Below are positions 1 through 8,003 of a stretch of DNA of 52,870 nt, in pieces. A program made the position numbers and the translations under genes. The first letter of the stretch is position 1; each line of letters opens with the position of its first letter. Under the pieces are notes generated by a model. It had not been told where the DNA came from and made no database searches. It saw only the letters and a list, made by a program, of their open reading frames with translations. Origin of the DNA: Sphingomonas yabuuchiae (GTDB lineage: Bacteria > Pseudomonadota > Alphaproteobacteria > Sphingomonadales > Sphingomonadaceae); assembly GCF_001477495.1 (NCBI RefSeq), contig NZ_LDTF01000071.1, positions 1 to 52,870 of the forward strand, written 5' to 3'.

Positions 1-651
1 GATCGTCAGGCGCGGGGCGATATCGACGCCGTAATCGGCGGCGGTCTTGGTCGCCATCGGCTTGGACTTGGCCTTCATGATGTTGGGGAGCGAAGCATAG
101 CGCGGCTCGTTGAGGCGCAGGTCGGTCGTCACGATCGCGGGCAGCGTCAGCGCCACCGTCTCCAGCCCGCCATCGACCTCGCGGGTGACGTTGGCGGTCT
201 CGCCATCGATCTCGACCTTGGACGCGAACGTCCCTTGCGCCCAGCCGAGCAGCCCGGCCAGCATCTGCCCGGTCTGGTTGTTGTCGCCGTCGATCGCCTG
301 CTTGCCCAGGATGACGAGGCCCGGCTGTTCCTCCTCGACCAACTTGGCTAGCAGCTTGGCGACGCCCAGCGGTTCGACCGCCTGTTCGGCGGTGATCAGC
401 ACCGCCCGGTCCGCGCCCATGGCGAGCGCGGTGCGCAGCGTGTCCGCCGCCTTGGGCTCGCCGATCGAGACGACGACGACCTCGGTCGCCGCCCCCTTCT
501 CCTTCAGCCGGATCGCCTCTTCCACCGCGATCTCGTCGAACGGGTTCATCGACATCTTTACGTTCGCCAGATCGACGCCCGTCCCATCCGCCTTCACGCG
601 CGGCTTTACGTTATAGTCCAACACCCGCTTCACGGGCACGACGATCTTCAT
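1..651 (-). CDS. etfB: Electron transfer flavoprotein beta subunit (3' end cut off)
   Basis: EtfB, with EtfA, accepts electrons from acyl-CoA dehydrogenases and passes them to ETF-ubiquinone oxidoreductase. The N-terminal 217 residues are visible and begin [19 protein letters not shown], as expected of the family; the family length is about 250, so only the C-terminus lies beyond the window. The segment [20 protein letters not shown] around residue 120 is the AMP/FAD-binding signature region. Start ATG at 651 is preceded by a GAGAGAG ribosome site. It lies 14 nt after the FadL-type porin gene on the same strand, so the two are probably co-transcribed, and the neighbouring acyl-CoA dehydrogenase is a plausible electron donor. 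etfA would be expected just outside the window. Confidence 0.95.
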   Translation of the reverse strand, partial: MKIVVPVKRVLDYNVKPRVKADGTGVDLANVKMSMNPFDEIAVEEAIRLKEKGAATEVVVVSIGEPKAADTLRTALAMGADRAVLITAEQAVEPLGVAKLLAKLVEEEQPGLVILGKQAIDGDNNQTGQMLAGLLGWAQGTFASKVEIDGETANVTREVDGGLETVALTLPAIVTTDLRLNEPRYASLPNIMKAKSKPMATKTAADYGVDIAPRLTI

Positions 652-665
652 GTCCACTCTCTCAA

Positions 666-1973
666 TCAGAAGCTGAAGCGGCCGCCGATCGACGCGACGA
701 ACGCACGCGCGTTCTGCACCTGACCGTTGGTCAGGATCGGCGTCTGAACGGCCGTCCCCGCATAGGCGGCGGTGCGGCGGTCGATGCTGGCATTGGTGAA
801 GTCGATATAGCTGCCCGCCGCATCCAGCGTGAAGCGCGGGGTCACTTGGTACGAACCACCGATCGAGTAATTCCAACGGTTCGCATCGGGCACGCGTGCG
901 TCGCGATTACCGTTCTGGGTCGGGGTGATACCCCGTTGTGCACCGGCTCGCAGGGTCAGGCGATCCGTGGCCGCATAATCGAAGCCGCCCGCCAGCGAGA
1001 AGCTGTTCTTGTAATTTTCCGGAATGGCGGTGTTGATCGGCGCGCCCAGACGGATCGCGTCGAAATCAGCCCAGGTGAAGCGCACCGCCTGCGCGTTCAG
1101 GGTCAGCTTGTCAGTGGCGCGGAAGCGACCGGCGACGATGATCTGCGCGGGCGTGTAGAAGGTCGCGGTGGCGCCATCGATCGTCCGGTTCTGCCCAGCG
1201 AGCGGGCCGAGCAGGCCGCCCACTTCAAGGCTGCCCTTCAGATTGTGCTTGATCCGCGACTTGTAGCTGATGCCGACTGTCGCCCAGTCATTGTGCAGCT
1301 GGACACCCGCGGTCCACCCCAGATCCCAGCCATCGCCCTTCAGCCGCTGGAACCCATCGGGCAAAGCCGAAGACAGGTTGGGCAGCGCGTTGCCCAATTC
1401 GGCCTTGGTATATTGGACGTTCAACGCGCCGCCGACACGCAGCCAGTCGAGTAGCGCCACGCCGACCGACGGCTGGATATCGATGGTGCGCAATTCGGTC
1501 TTCAGTGCGCTGTACCGTGCCCAGCTGGTCGCATTATACTCGGTGGTGAAGCTGTACGGCGAGGTGACGGCCAGGCCGACGGCGACCCGATCGTTCAGCG
1601 GAATGGCGACCGCGCCCGACGGCACGATGCCGCGATTGATGGGATCACTCGACACCCGGTCGCCACCGACCGGCTGGAAGGTCGTCTGACCTGGACGACG
1701 GATCAGCGTACCATTGTCGACCACATCACCCTTGGGGATGATCGCCGATGCGCCCAGAACCGCCTCGCCGCGCTCCATGCCCGCAATCGCGGCCGGATTC
1801 CACCAGAGCGACGATGCACCGGTATCGGCACCCTCACCCGAAAAGGCGCGACCCTGGCCACGGGTCGACTGCTCCTGAAGGTAGAAGGCCTGGCCATGCG
1901 CCGCCCCCGCAAAGGCGAAGGACGAGGACAGGATAGCGGTCGCCAGAAGCGGTGCCTTGAGGGACTTGGTCAT
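666..1973 (-). CDS. FadL/OmpP1/TodX-family outer membrane transporter
   Basis: A 435-residue outer-membrane beta-barrel that would import long-chain fatty acids or other hydrophobic substrates. It has a signal peptide (hydrophobic core [17 protein letters not shown]), then the family N-terminus [20 protein letters not shown] and [12 protein letters not shown], alternating beta strands and a terminal SIGGRFSF ending in an aromatic residue as barrels do. An upstream in-frame ATG exists at 1979, but the GGGGAG ribosome site at 1981-1986 is only 1 nt from it and 7 nt from the ATG at 1973, so I prefer 1973. Its place between etfB and the beta-oxidation genes supports a fatty-acid role; the substrate is inferred. 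Confidence 0.9.
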   Translation of the reverse strand: MTKSLKAPLLATAILSSSFAFAGAAHGQAFYLQEQSTRGQGRAFSGEGADTGASSLWWNPAAIAGMERGEAVLGASAIIPKGDVVDNGTLIRRPGQTTFQPVGGDRVSSDPINRGIVPSGAVAIPLNDRVAVGLAVTSPYSFTTEYNATSWARYSALKTELRTIDIQPSVGVALLDWLRVGGALNVQYTKAELGNALPNLSSALPDGFQRLKGDGWDLGWTAGVQLHNDWATVGISYKSRIKHNLKGSLEVGGLLGPLAGQNRTIDGATATFYTPAQIIVAGRFRATDKLTLNAQAVRFTWADFDAIRLGAPINTAIPENYKNSFSLAGGFDYAATDRLTLRAGAQRGITPTQNGNRDARVPDANRWNYSIGGSYQVTPRFTLDAAGSYIDFTNASIDRRTAAYAGTAVQTPILTNGQVQNARAFVASIGGRFSF

Positions 1974-2012
1974 GAGCATACTCCCCGGAAATTCTTTTGA
2001 TTGCGTTATGAT

Positions 2013-2420
2013 TTAGCGAATGCGGGTCCAGGTCTGCGTCTTGCAGAGCGGCACGAAGACGCAGCCGCGCACCTTCAGCGTGTCCGCCCCTTCGGGCGTC
2101 AGTTTGGCGCCATAGGTCTTGCCATCCTCGGCATTGTAGATGGTGCCGCCGCCCCAGGCCACTCCATCCTGCGAAAAGCCCTGCAGGATCAGCAAGTTCT
2201 TGATCGGACGGTTGCGCAGCTTGGGATCGCGGTTGTTCTTGTCCGTCAAATTCGGATTGGTGCGCAGCCCCTCGGACGAAAGGATACGTCCGCAGACCGA
2301 GCTGCCGCATTTCTGGATTTCGACCACGCCGCCGCGCGTCTGGGTCTGCCAGCGGCCGACCACCGAGTCCGCATTCACACCGGCCGCTGCAAGGGCCATC
2401 GCCGTCAGGGTCAACAACAT
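2013..2420 (-). CDS. DUF2147 secreted protein
   Basis: A 135-residue protein with a signal peptide (MLLTLTAMALAAAGVNA) and a mature part beginning SVVGRWQTQTRGGVVEIQKC, the DUF2147 pattern (VGxWxT, then a C-x-x-x-x-C-G pair). DUF2147 proteins are small beta-rich periplasmic proteins of unknown biochemical role. Start ATG 2420 is chosen because GAGGAG lies just upstream; a GTG at 2438 would make the ribosome site part of the protein. The 5' leader contains a small hairpin at 2462-2477, and a 13-base motif shared with the thiolase promoter region lies at 2498-2510, which suggests co-regulation with beta-oxidation (inference). Confidence 0.85.
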   Translation of the reverse strand: MLLTLTAMALAAAGVNADSVVGRWQTQTRGGVVEIQKCGSSVCGRILSSEGLRTNPNLTDKNNRDPKLRNRPIKNLLILQGFSQDGVAWGGGTIYNAEDGKTYGAKLTPEGADTLKVRGCVFVPLCKTQTWTRIR

Positions 2421-2461
2421 GCCTCTTCTCCTCTCCACACCCGCTTGTCGGGGCCGAAGCG

Positions 2462-2477
2462 CCGGCTTTTTAGCCGG
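2462..2477 (-). other. Small hairpin in the DUF2147 gene leader
   Basis: CCGGCT and AGCCGG flank a four-base loop. It sits about 42 nt before the DUF2147 start codon, in the transcript leader. There is no U-run after it, so it is not an obvious terminator. Confidence 0.4.
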
Positions 2478-2497
2478 TCGCTCCCTTATGCCTTCAT

Positions 2498-2510
2498 TAC
2501 CCTATACGTC
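2498..2510. promoter_or_regulatory. 13-base motif shared with the fadA/fadD intergenic region
   Basis: TACCCTATACGTC here is identical to 7921-7933. Both copies lie upstream of minus-strand genes in the same orientation, about 80 and 50 nt before the start codons. It may be a promoter core (GTATAGGGTA on the minus strand) or the operator of the MerR regulator encoded at 9723. No experimental support can be read from sequence. Confidence 0.4.
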
Positions 2511-2549
2511 CGCAATATGACGCATAGGAGAACAACATGTCATGCGTAC

Positions 2550-2585
2550 GATGCCGGTTAACCGCAATCAAGCGTAACCGGCATC
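2550..2585 (-). terminator. Inverted repeat after the acyl-CoA dehydrogenase gene
   Basis: An 11-base perfect inverted repeat, GATGCCGGTTA and TAACCGGCATC with a 14-base loop, starts 8 nt beyond the stop of the acyl-CoA dehydrogenase gene. The position suits a transcription terminator or an mRNA 3'-end stabiliser, but no U-run follows on the minus strand, so intrinsic termination is unproven. Confidence 0.45.
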
Positions 2586-2593
2586 ACATCACC

Positions 2594-4390
2594 TCAAAAC
2601 GCCTCCAGTTCCAGCGCCATCGTCGAGCGCTTGCCCGACTTGATCGCCAGGAACGCCGCCGTCGCCTGCGGCAGGATGCGGTCGAAGAAGAACCCGGCGG
2701 TGGCGAGCTTGGCCTTGTAGAATCCCGCCTCGTCGGTGCCTTCGGCCAGCCGCTCGGTCGCGATCCGCGCCGACTTCAGGAAGCAATGCCCCATGCCGAC
2801 CAGGCCCAGCAGGCGGAGGTAATCGGTCGCCGCCGCACCCGCCTCCTCGGGGTCCTTCATCCCCTTCTGCGCGATCATGCCGGTGCTGAGTTGCAGTGCG
2901 CCGAACGCCTGCTGCATCCCCGCCGCCCAGCCGGTGATGGCCTTGTCGTCATGCTTCACCAGCGCCTCGACCTGTTCGGACACGGCATGGAAGAAGGGAC
3001 GCATGTAACGGCCCATATGCGCGGGCATCTTGCGGCCCACGAGGTCGAGCGCCTGGACGCCGTTGGTGCCCTCATAGATCTGGGCGATGCGGGCGTCGCG
3101 GACGAACTGCTCGATACCATGGTCGCGTATATAGCCGTGGCCGCCATGGACCTGCACCGCCATGTTCGCCGCGTCGAAGGCCAGGTCGGTGAACAGCGCC
3201 TTCACGACCGGGGTCAGCAGCGCGACGAAATCCGCCGCCCGCGACTGGTCGGCCGGGTCGATGGCATTCGCCTCGGCATCCAACCCGCGTGCCGCCCACT
3301 GACCCAGCGCACGGCAGCCTTCCGCATAGGCGCGCATGGTCATCAGCATCCGGCGCACGTCCGGGTGGACGATGATCGGATCGGCGGGCAGGTCGGGCCG
3401 CGCCGCCCCGCCCAGGGCACGGCCTTGCAAGCGGTCCTTCGCATAGGCGACCGCCGACTGGTACGCGACCTCGTTGATGCCCAGCCCCTGGATGCCGACC
3501 GAGACGCGCTCGGTGTTCATCATGGTGAACATCGCGGCCAGGCCCTTGTTCAGCTCGCCCACGACCCAGCCCTTGGAATCGTTGAACTCCAGCTGGCAGG
3601 TGGCCGACGCCTTCAGGCCCATCTTGTGCTCGATCGCCGCGACGCTGACGCCATTGGCCGGACCGACCGAGCCGTCATCCTTGGGCAGATACTTCGGCAC
3701 CAGGAACAGGCTGATCCCCTTCACCCCCTTAGGCGCGTCGGGCGTGCGCGCGAGGACGAGGTGGATGACATTGTCGGTCAGGTCATGGTCACCCGCCGAG
3801 ATGAAGATCTTGCCGCCGGTGAGACGGTACGACCCATCCTCCTGGGGCTCGGCGCGGGTACGGAGCAGACCCAGATCGGTGCCGCAATGCGCCTCGGTCA
3901 GGCACATCGTCCCCGACCATTCGCCCGAGATCATCTTGGGCAGGTAGAAACTCTTCAGGTCCTCCGAGCCATGGCCCATCAGCGCGGTGGTCGCGCCGTG
4001 CGTCAGGCCGGGATAGAGGCTGAACGAGAGGTTGGTCGCGCAGATCATCTCCTCGACCAGCTTGTTCACCGCCTCGGGCAGCCCCTGCCCGCCATATTCG
4101 ACCGGCGAGGCGAGCGCGGCCCAGCCGCCTTCGCAGAACTGGCTATAGGCTTCCTTGAAACCGGCGGGCGTGCGGACGACGCCGTTCTCCAGCTTGCAGC
4201 CCTCGATGTCGCCCGTGGCGTTCAGCGGCAGCAGGACCTCCTGCGTGACGCGCGCCGCCTCTTCGAGGATGGCGTCGTACAGTTCGGGACCGAATTCGTC
4301 CTGCCCCGCGACGGGGCCGAACTCGTCCTCCTTGAACAGCTCATGGAGGACGAAACGCATGTCGCGTAGCGGTGCGTTATAGACTTGCAT
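2594..4390 (-). CDS. Acyl-CoA dehydrogenase with C-terminal extension (DmdC/long-chain type)
   Basis: A 598-residue flavoenzyme that performs the first beta-oxidation step, acyl-CoA to trans-2-enoyl-CoA. The order is N-terminal helical domain, middle beta domain (MCLTEAHCGTDLGLLRTRA and GGKIFISAGDHD) and C-terminal helical domain with QVHGGHGYIRD and QIYEGTNGVQ, where E440 fits the catalytic base. The roughly 600-residue length, rather than 380, and the C-terminal extension place it in the family that includes 3-methylmercaptopropionyl-CoA dehydrogenase (DmdC); in an operon with thiolase and FadN a fatty acyl-CoA role is more likely. Start ATG 4390 follows GGAGAGGAT. It lies 18 nt downstream of the FadN-type gene. 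Electrons should go to EtfAB. Confidence 0.93.
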   Translation of the reverse strand: MQVYNAPLRDMRFVLHELFKEDEFGPVAGQDEFGPELYDAILEEAARVTQEVLLPLNATGDIEGCKLENGVVRTPAGFKEAYSQFCEGGWAALASPVEYGGQGLPEAVNKLVEEMICATNLSFSLYPGLTHGATTALMGHGSEDLKSFYLPKMISGEWSGTMCLTEAHCGTDLGLLRTRAEPQEDGSYRLTGGKIFISAGDHDLTDNVIHLVLARTPDAPKGVKGISLFLVPKYLPKDDGSVGPANGVSVAAIEHKMGLKASATCQLEFNDSKGWVVGELNKGLAAMFTMMNTERVSVGIQGLGINEVAYQSAVAYAKDRLQGRALGGAARPDLPADPIIVHPDVRRMLMTMRAYAEGCRALGQWAARGLDAEANAIDPADQSRAADFVALLTPVVKALFTDLAFDAANMAVQVHGGHGYIRDHGIEQFVRDARIAQIYEGTNGVQALDLVGRKMPAHMGRYMRPFFHAVSEQVEALVKHDDKAITGWAAGMQQAFGALQLSTGMIAQKGMKDPEEAGAAATDYLRLLGLVGMGHCFLKSARIATERLAEGTDEAGFYKAKLATAGFFFDRILPQATAAFLAIKSGKRSTMALELEAF

Positions 4391-4408
4391 GGGATTATCC
4401 TCTCCCGA

Positions 4409-6739
4409 TCAATTGCGCAGCGGCTTGCCGGTTTCGAGCATATGCTCGACCCGTGCCTGGGTCCGCGCGTCCTTGACGCTTTCCATGAAGGCTGCGCGTT
4501 CCAGCTTGAGCAGCTGATCCTCGCTCACCTCGTCGATGATGTCGGCCTCGCCGCCGGTGACGATGTTCGCCAGGCGGCCAGCGACCACCACGTCATAGGG
4601 CGTGGCGACGCCCTTCTTGGCGAAGTCGGCGACCGCGCCGTTGAACGCAACCCGTCCCGCCGCACCCGGCAGGCGGAAGACCGGCTTTTCGGGCGGCTGA
4701 TAGCCCTCGACGAGCGACAGCGCCTTCTGCTTGGCATCGGCCAGCAGACGGTCGCGGTTCATGGTGATGCCATCGTCCTTGCGCAGATAGCCCAGGTCCT
4801 TGGCCAAAGCCGCCGAGCGCGACACCTGCGCGGTCGAGATGGTCTCGAACGCCTTCATCGCGGCAGGCATCGGCCCCTTCGGCGTCTTGGGCGACTTGGC
4901 GAGACGGTCGATCAGCTCGCCATTGCCGCCCCAGCCGGGGACCAGACCGACGCCGGTCTCGACCAGCCCGATATAGCTCTCCGCATGGGCCTGGATCGCA
5001 TCGGCGTGGAGCAGGATTTCGCACCCGCCACCCAGCGCCATGCCCGCGGGCGCGGCGACCACCGGGAAGGGCGCGTATTTTAGCGCCTTGTACGCCTGCT
5101 GCCCCGCGACGACCAGCTTGTCGACCTCGCCCCAGGCCGCGATGTTCACCGCGAACATGGCGAGACCCAGGTTCGCACCCGCCGAGAAGTTGCTGCCCTC
5201 GTTATAGATGACCAGCGCCTTGTACTGGCTCTTCACCAGCGCGATGGTCTTCTGCAGGAGCGACAGCACCTGCTCGTCGAGCGCGTTCATCTTGCCGGTG
5301 AACTCGAAGGCGACAACGCCGTCACCGACATCCCAGGCCGAGGCCGAACCGTTCTTGAGCAACGGTTCGGAGCGCAGCTTGATGTCCTCGAGCAGCAGCA
5401 CGCCATCGGCGCGGACGACATCGGCGTATTCGCCGCCTAGGGTCAGATACTGACGCTTGCCATCGACCACGCGGTAGAAGGGGCGGTCACCCGCCGTCTC
5501 CAGCAGCGCGGGCACCGGCTTACCCTCGGCGCGCAGCCGCTCGGCCAGCTTGCCCGGACCCATGCGGTCGATCAGCTCGAACGGGCCGAACTTCCAGTTA
5601 TAGCCCAGCTTCATCGCGTCATCGATCGCGACCACATCGTCCGCCGCCTCGCCGACCAGCCCGGCGGCGTAGGACAGCACCGGGCCCAGCACCGCCCAGG
5701 CATAGTCGCCGACCTTGCCCGGCGTCGCGACCAGTGCGGCCAAGTCCTTTTCGGCGCGACCGGGCAGACGCTCGGGCTTCTTCTCCGCGCGATATTCGCC
5801 GGTCTTCAGGTCGATCGCCTGCTTGGCCTTGCTGCCGTCGGGCTTGCGATCGAGGCGGTAGAAGCCGCCCTTGCCCTTGCGGCCGGTGAAGCCGTCCGCG
5901 ATCATCTTGTCGACCAGCGGCAGCGGGCGGATCGTGTCGAAATAGGCGTCGCCCTCCGGCAGCGTCGAGGATAGCGACTTGGCGAGCAGCGGCATCAGGT
6001 CGATGCCGACCAGGTCGATCAGCCCGAAAATGCCGGTCTTGGGCACGCCCATCGGACGGCCGCCGATCTGGTCGGCCTCCTCGACGGTCAGCCCCTGGTC
6101 CATCGCCGCATTGATCGCGACAGCCAGCCAATAGGTGCCGATGCGGTTGGCGATGAAGCCCGGCGTATCCTTGGCGCGGACGATTCGCTTGCCCATGCGG
6201 TGATCGACGAACTGCTCGACCTTGGCGGCGACACCGGCATCGGTGTGCTCGGAGGTCACGATCTCGATCAGCCGCATATAGCGCGGCGGGTTGAAGAAGT
6301 GGGTGATCAGGAAGTCGTTTTTGAACTGCTCCGACCGCCCCTCGACCAGATGGCCGAGCGGAATGGTCGAGGTGTTGGACGACACCGCTGTGCCGGGACG
6401 CTTCAGCTCTTCAAGACGAGCATAGAGCGCCTGCTTGATGTCCAGCCGCTCGACCACCGCCTCGACGATCCAGTCGCATTCGGCGACCTTATCGAGGTGA
6501 TCTTCGATATTGCCCGTTTCGACCAGCTTGGCGGCGGTGGGCGACATGAAGGGCGCGGGCTCGGTCTTGAGCATCTTCGCCACGGCCCCCTTGGCCACCG
6601 CATCGCGGTCGGCGCCGTCCTTGGGCACGATGTCGAGCAGCAGGACGGGCACACCGGCATTGGCGACCTGCGCCGCAATGCCAGCCCCCATCACGCCTGC
6701 GCCGATCACGCAAACCTTGTTGATCGTCTCAGCCATCAT
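4409..6739 (-). CDS. 3-hydroxyacyl-CoA dehydrogenase / enoyl-CoA hydratase fusion (FadN/FadB type)
   Basis: A 776-residue bifunctional beta-oxidation enzyme that hydrates 2-enoyl-CoA and oxidises 3-hydroxyacyl-CoA with NAD+. The NAD-binding motif VCVIGAGVMGAGIAAQVANA opens the protein; then come HFFNPPRYMRLIEIV and the 3HCDH C-terminal domain (GFIANRIGTYW), and last a crotonase domain (NFSAGANLGL and APAGMALGGGCEILLHADA, the oxyanion-hole regions). This is the reverse of E. coli FadB, which has the hydratase first, and matches Bacillus FadN and alphaproteobacterial homologues. ATG 6739 overlaps the thiolase TGA as ATGA, which argues for translational coupling and against a longer upstream start. 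Confidence 0.94.
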   Translation of the reverse strand: MMAETINKVCVIGAGVMGAGIAAQVANAGVPVLLLDIVPKDGADRDAVAKGAVAKMLKTEPAPFMSPTAAKLVETGNIEDHLDKVAECDWIVEAVVERLDIKQALYARLEELKRPGTAVSSNTSTIPLGHLVEGRSEQFKNDFLITHFFNPPRYMRLIEIVTSEHTDAGVAAKVEQFVDHRMGKRIVRAKDTPGFIANRIGTYWLAVAINAAMDQGLTVEEADQIGGRPMGVPKTGIFGLIDLVGIDLMPLLAKSLSSTLPEGDAYFDTIRPLPLVDKMIADGFTGRKGKGGFYRLDRKPDGSKAKQAIDLKTGEYRAEKKPERLPGRAEKDLAALVATPGKVGDYAWAVLGPVLSYAAGLVGEAADDVVAIDDAMKLGYNWKFGPFELIDRMGPGKLAERLRAEGKPVPALLETAGDRPFYRVVDGKRQYLTLGGEYADVVRADGVLLLEDIKLRSEPLLKNGSASAWDVGDGVVAFEFTGKMNALDEQVLSLLQKTIALVKSQYKALVIYNEGSNFSAGANLGLAMFAVNIAAWGEVDKLVVAGQQAYKALKYAPFPVVAAPAGMALGGGCEILLHADAIQAHAESYIGLVETGVGLVPGWGGNGELIDRLAKSPKTPKGPMPAAMKAFETISTAQVSRSAALAKDLGYLRKDDGITMNRDRLLADAKQKALSLVEGYQPPEKPVFRLPGAAGRVAFNGAVADFAKKGVATPYDVVVAGRLANIVTGGEADIIDEVSEDQLLKLERAAFMESVKDARTQARVEHMLETGKPLRN

Positions 6740-7872
6740 GCACGCTCCAGAACCGTGGCGATGCCCTGCCCGCCGCCGATGCACTGGGTCGCCAGCGCAT
6801 ACTGACCGCCGTCACGCGCCAGCAGCGCCGCCGCCTTGCCGACGATGCGCGCACCGGTCGCGCCCAGCGGATGGCCGATCGCGATCGCGCCGCCGTCCTT
6901 GTTGATCGTCTCGTCCTTCAGGCCCAGGTCGCGGATGCAGGCGATGGCCTGGCTAGCAAAGGCTTCGTTGATCTCGACGACATCGAGGTCGCCGGCCGAA
7001 ATGCCCGCGCGCTCCAGCGCTTTCTTCGACGAACCGATCGGGCCGAGACCCATCGTCTCCGGCTCGCAGCCCGAAATGCCGACCGCCTTGATGCGGGCAA
7101 GGATCTTCAGGCCGTGGCGCTTGGCGAACTCTTCCGAGGTGACCAGCACCGCGGCCGCACCATCGGTAAGCGGCGAGGCGGTGCCCGCCGTCACGGTGCC
7201 GTCCTTGTCGAAGGCGGGCTTCAGGCCGGACAGAACTTCCTCGGTCGTGTCGGGGCGGATCAGGCCGTCCTCGGTCACATCGCCAGCCTTGGTGTGGATC
7301 GGCACGATCTCGTCGGCCAGACGGCCTGCGGTGCGTGCCTCGGCAGCCTTTTTCTGGCTGGCGACCGCGAACTTTTCCTGCTCGGCGCGGGTGATCTGGT
7401 ACTTCTCCGCGACATTCTCGGCGGTCTGGCCCATGCCCATATAGGCACCCGGCCGGGCAGCGGCGAGTTCGGGATTGGGAAGCGGGTTATAGCCGCCCAT
7501 CGGCACCCGGCTCATCGACTCGATCCCGGCGCAGATGAAAGCCTCGCCCGCGCCGATCTGAATCTGGCCCATGGCGATGTGGATGGCCGACATGGACGAT
7601 CCGCAGAAGCGGTTCACCGTCATGCCGCCGACCGAGAGCGGCAGGTCCGCCAGCAGACCGATCAGCCGCGCGACGTTCATCCCCTGCTCGCCCTCGGGAA
7701 AGGCGCAGCCCAGGATGATGTCCTCGATCTGCGAGGCATCGACGCCGGTCCGGTCGATCAGGCCACGAATCACCTGCGCGGTCAGGTCATCGGGACGAAC
7801 CCGTGCGAGCGCGCCCTTGCCAGCCTGGGTGAAGGGAGAGCGGGCATAGCCTGCGATCACGATGTTGGTCAT
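6736..7872 (-). CDS. fadA: Acetyl-CoA C-acyltransferase (thiolase)
   Basis: A 378-residue thiolase that cleaves 3-ketoacyl-CoA with CoA to release acetyl-CoA. The nucleophilic cysteine is C90 in NRFCGSSMSA; the catalytic H334 lies in IGHPLGATGAR and C364 in QCIGGGQG, so all three key residues are present and the length is typical. Start ATG 7872 follows GAGAGGATTGG. It is the first gene of the minus-strand beta-oxidation operon (thiolase, FadN type, acyl-CoA dehydrogenase) and is divergent from fadD across a 131-bp promoter region. Confidence 0.95.
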   Translation of the reverse strand: MTNIVIAGYARSPFTQAGKGALARVRPDDLTAQVIRGLIDRTGVDASQIEDIILGCAFPEGEQGMNVARLIGLLADLPLSVGGMTVNRFCGSSMSAIHIAMGQIQIGAGEAFICAGIESMSRVPMGGYNPLPNPELAAARPGAYMGMGQTAENVAEKYQITRAEQEKFAVASQKKAAEARTAGRLADEIVPIHTKAGDVTEDGLIRPDTTEEVLSGLKPAFDKDGTVTAGTASPLTDGAAAVLVTSEEFAKRHGLKILARIKAVGISGCEPETMGLGPIGSSKKALERAGISAGDLDVVEINEAFASQAIACIRDLGLKDETINKDGGAIAIGHPLGATGARIVGKAAALLARDGGQYALATQCIGGGQGIATVLERA

Positions 7873-8003
7873 CCAATCCTCTCTTTATGGGCTTGCGGCC
7901 TAACGTTAAGGTGCGTTACCTACCCTATACGTCAACACAATAAGCAACTCGACCGCAATCGACAACCGGGTATGGTCGAAAAAAGATATAGGAGAGCGAC
8001 GCG
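7873..8003. promoter_or_regulatory. Divergent promoter region between thiolase and fadD
   Basis: It contains the 13-base motif TACCCTATACGTC (7921-7933), the perfect 8-base palindrome TAACGTTA, and an inverted repeat AGGT-N5-ACCT just beside it. MerR-family regulators bind dyads within promoter spacers, and a merR gene follows fadD, so this is the likely control site for both directions. Promoter boxes are weak and I do not assign them. AGGAGAG before 8004 is the fadD ribosome site. Confidence 0.55.

Noticed and set aside
2537..4369. A 610-codon plus-strand frame opposite the acyl-CoA dehydrogenase gene
   Set aside because: Same antisense effect; the minus-strand product has full catalytic motifs, the plus-strand one has none.
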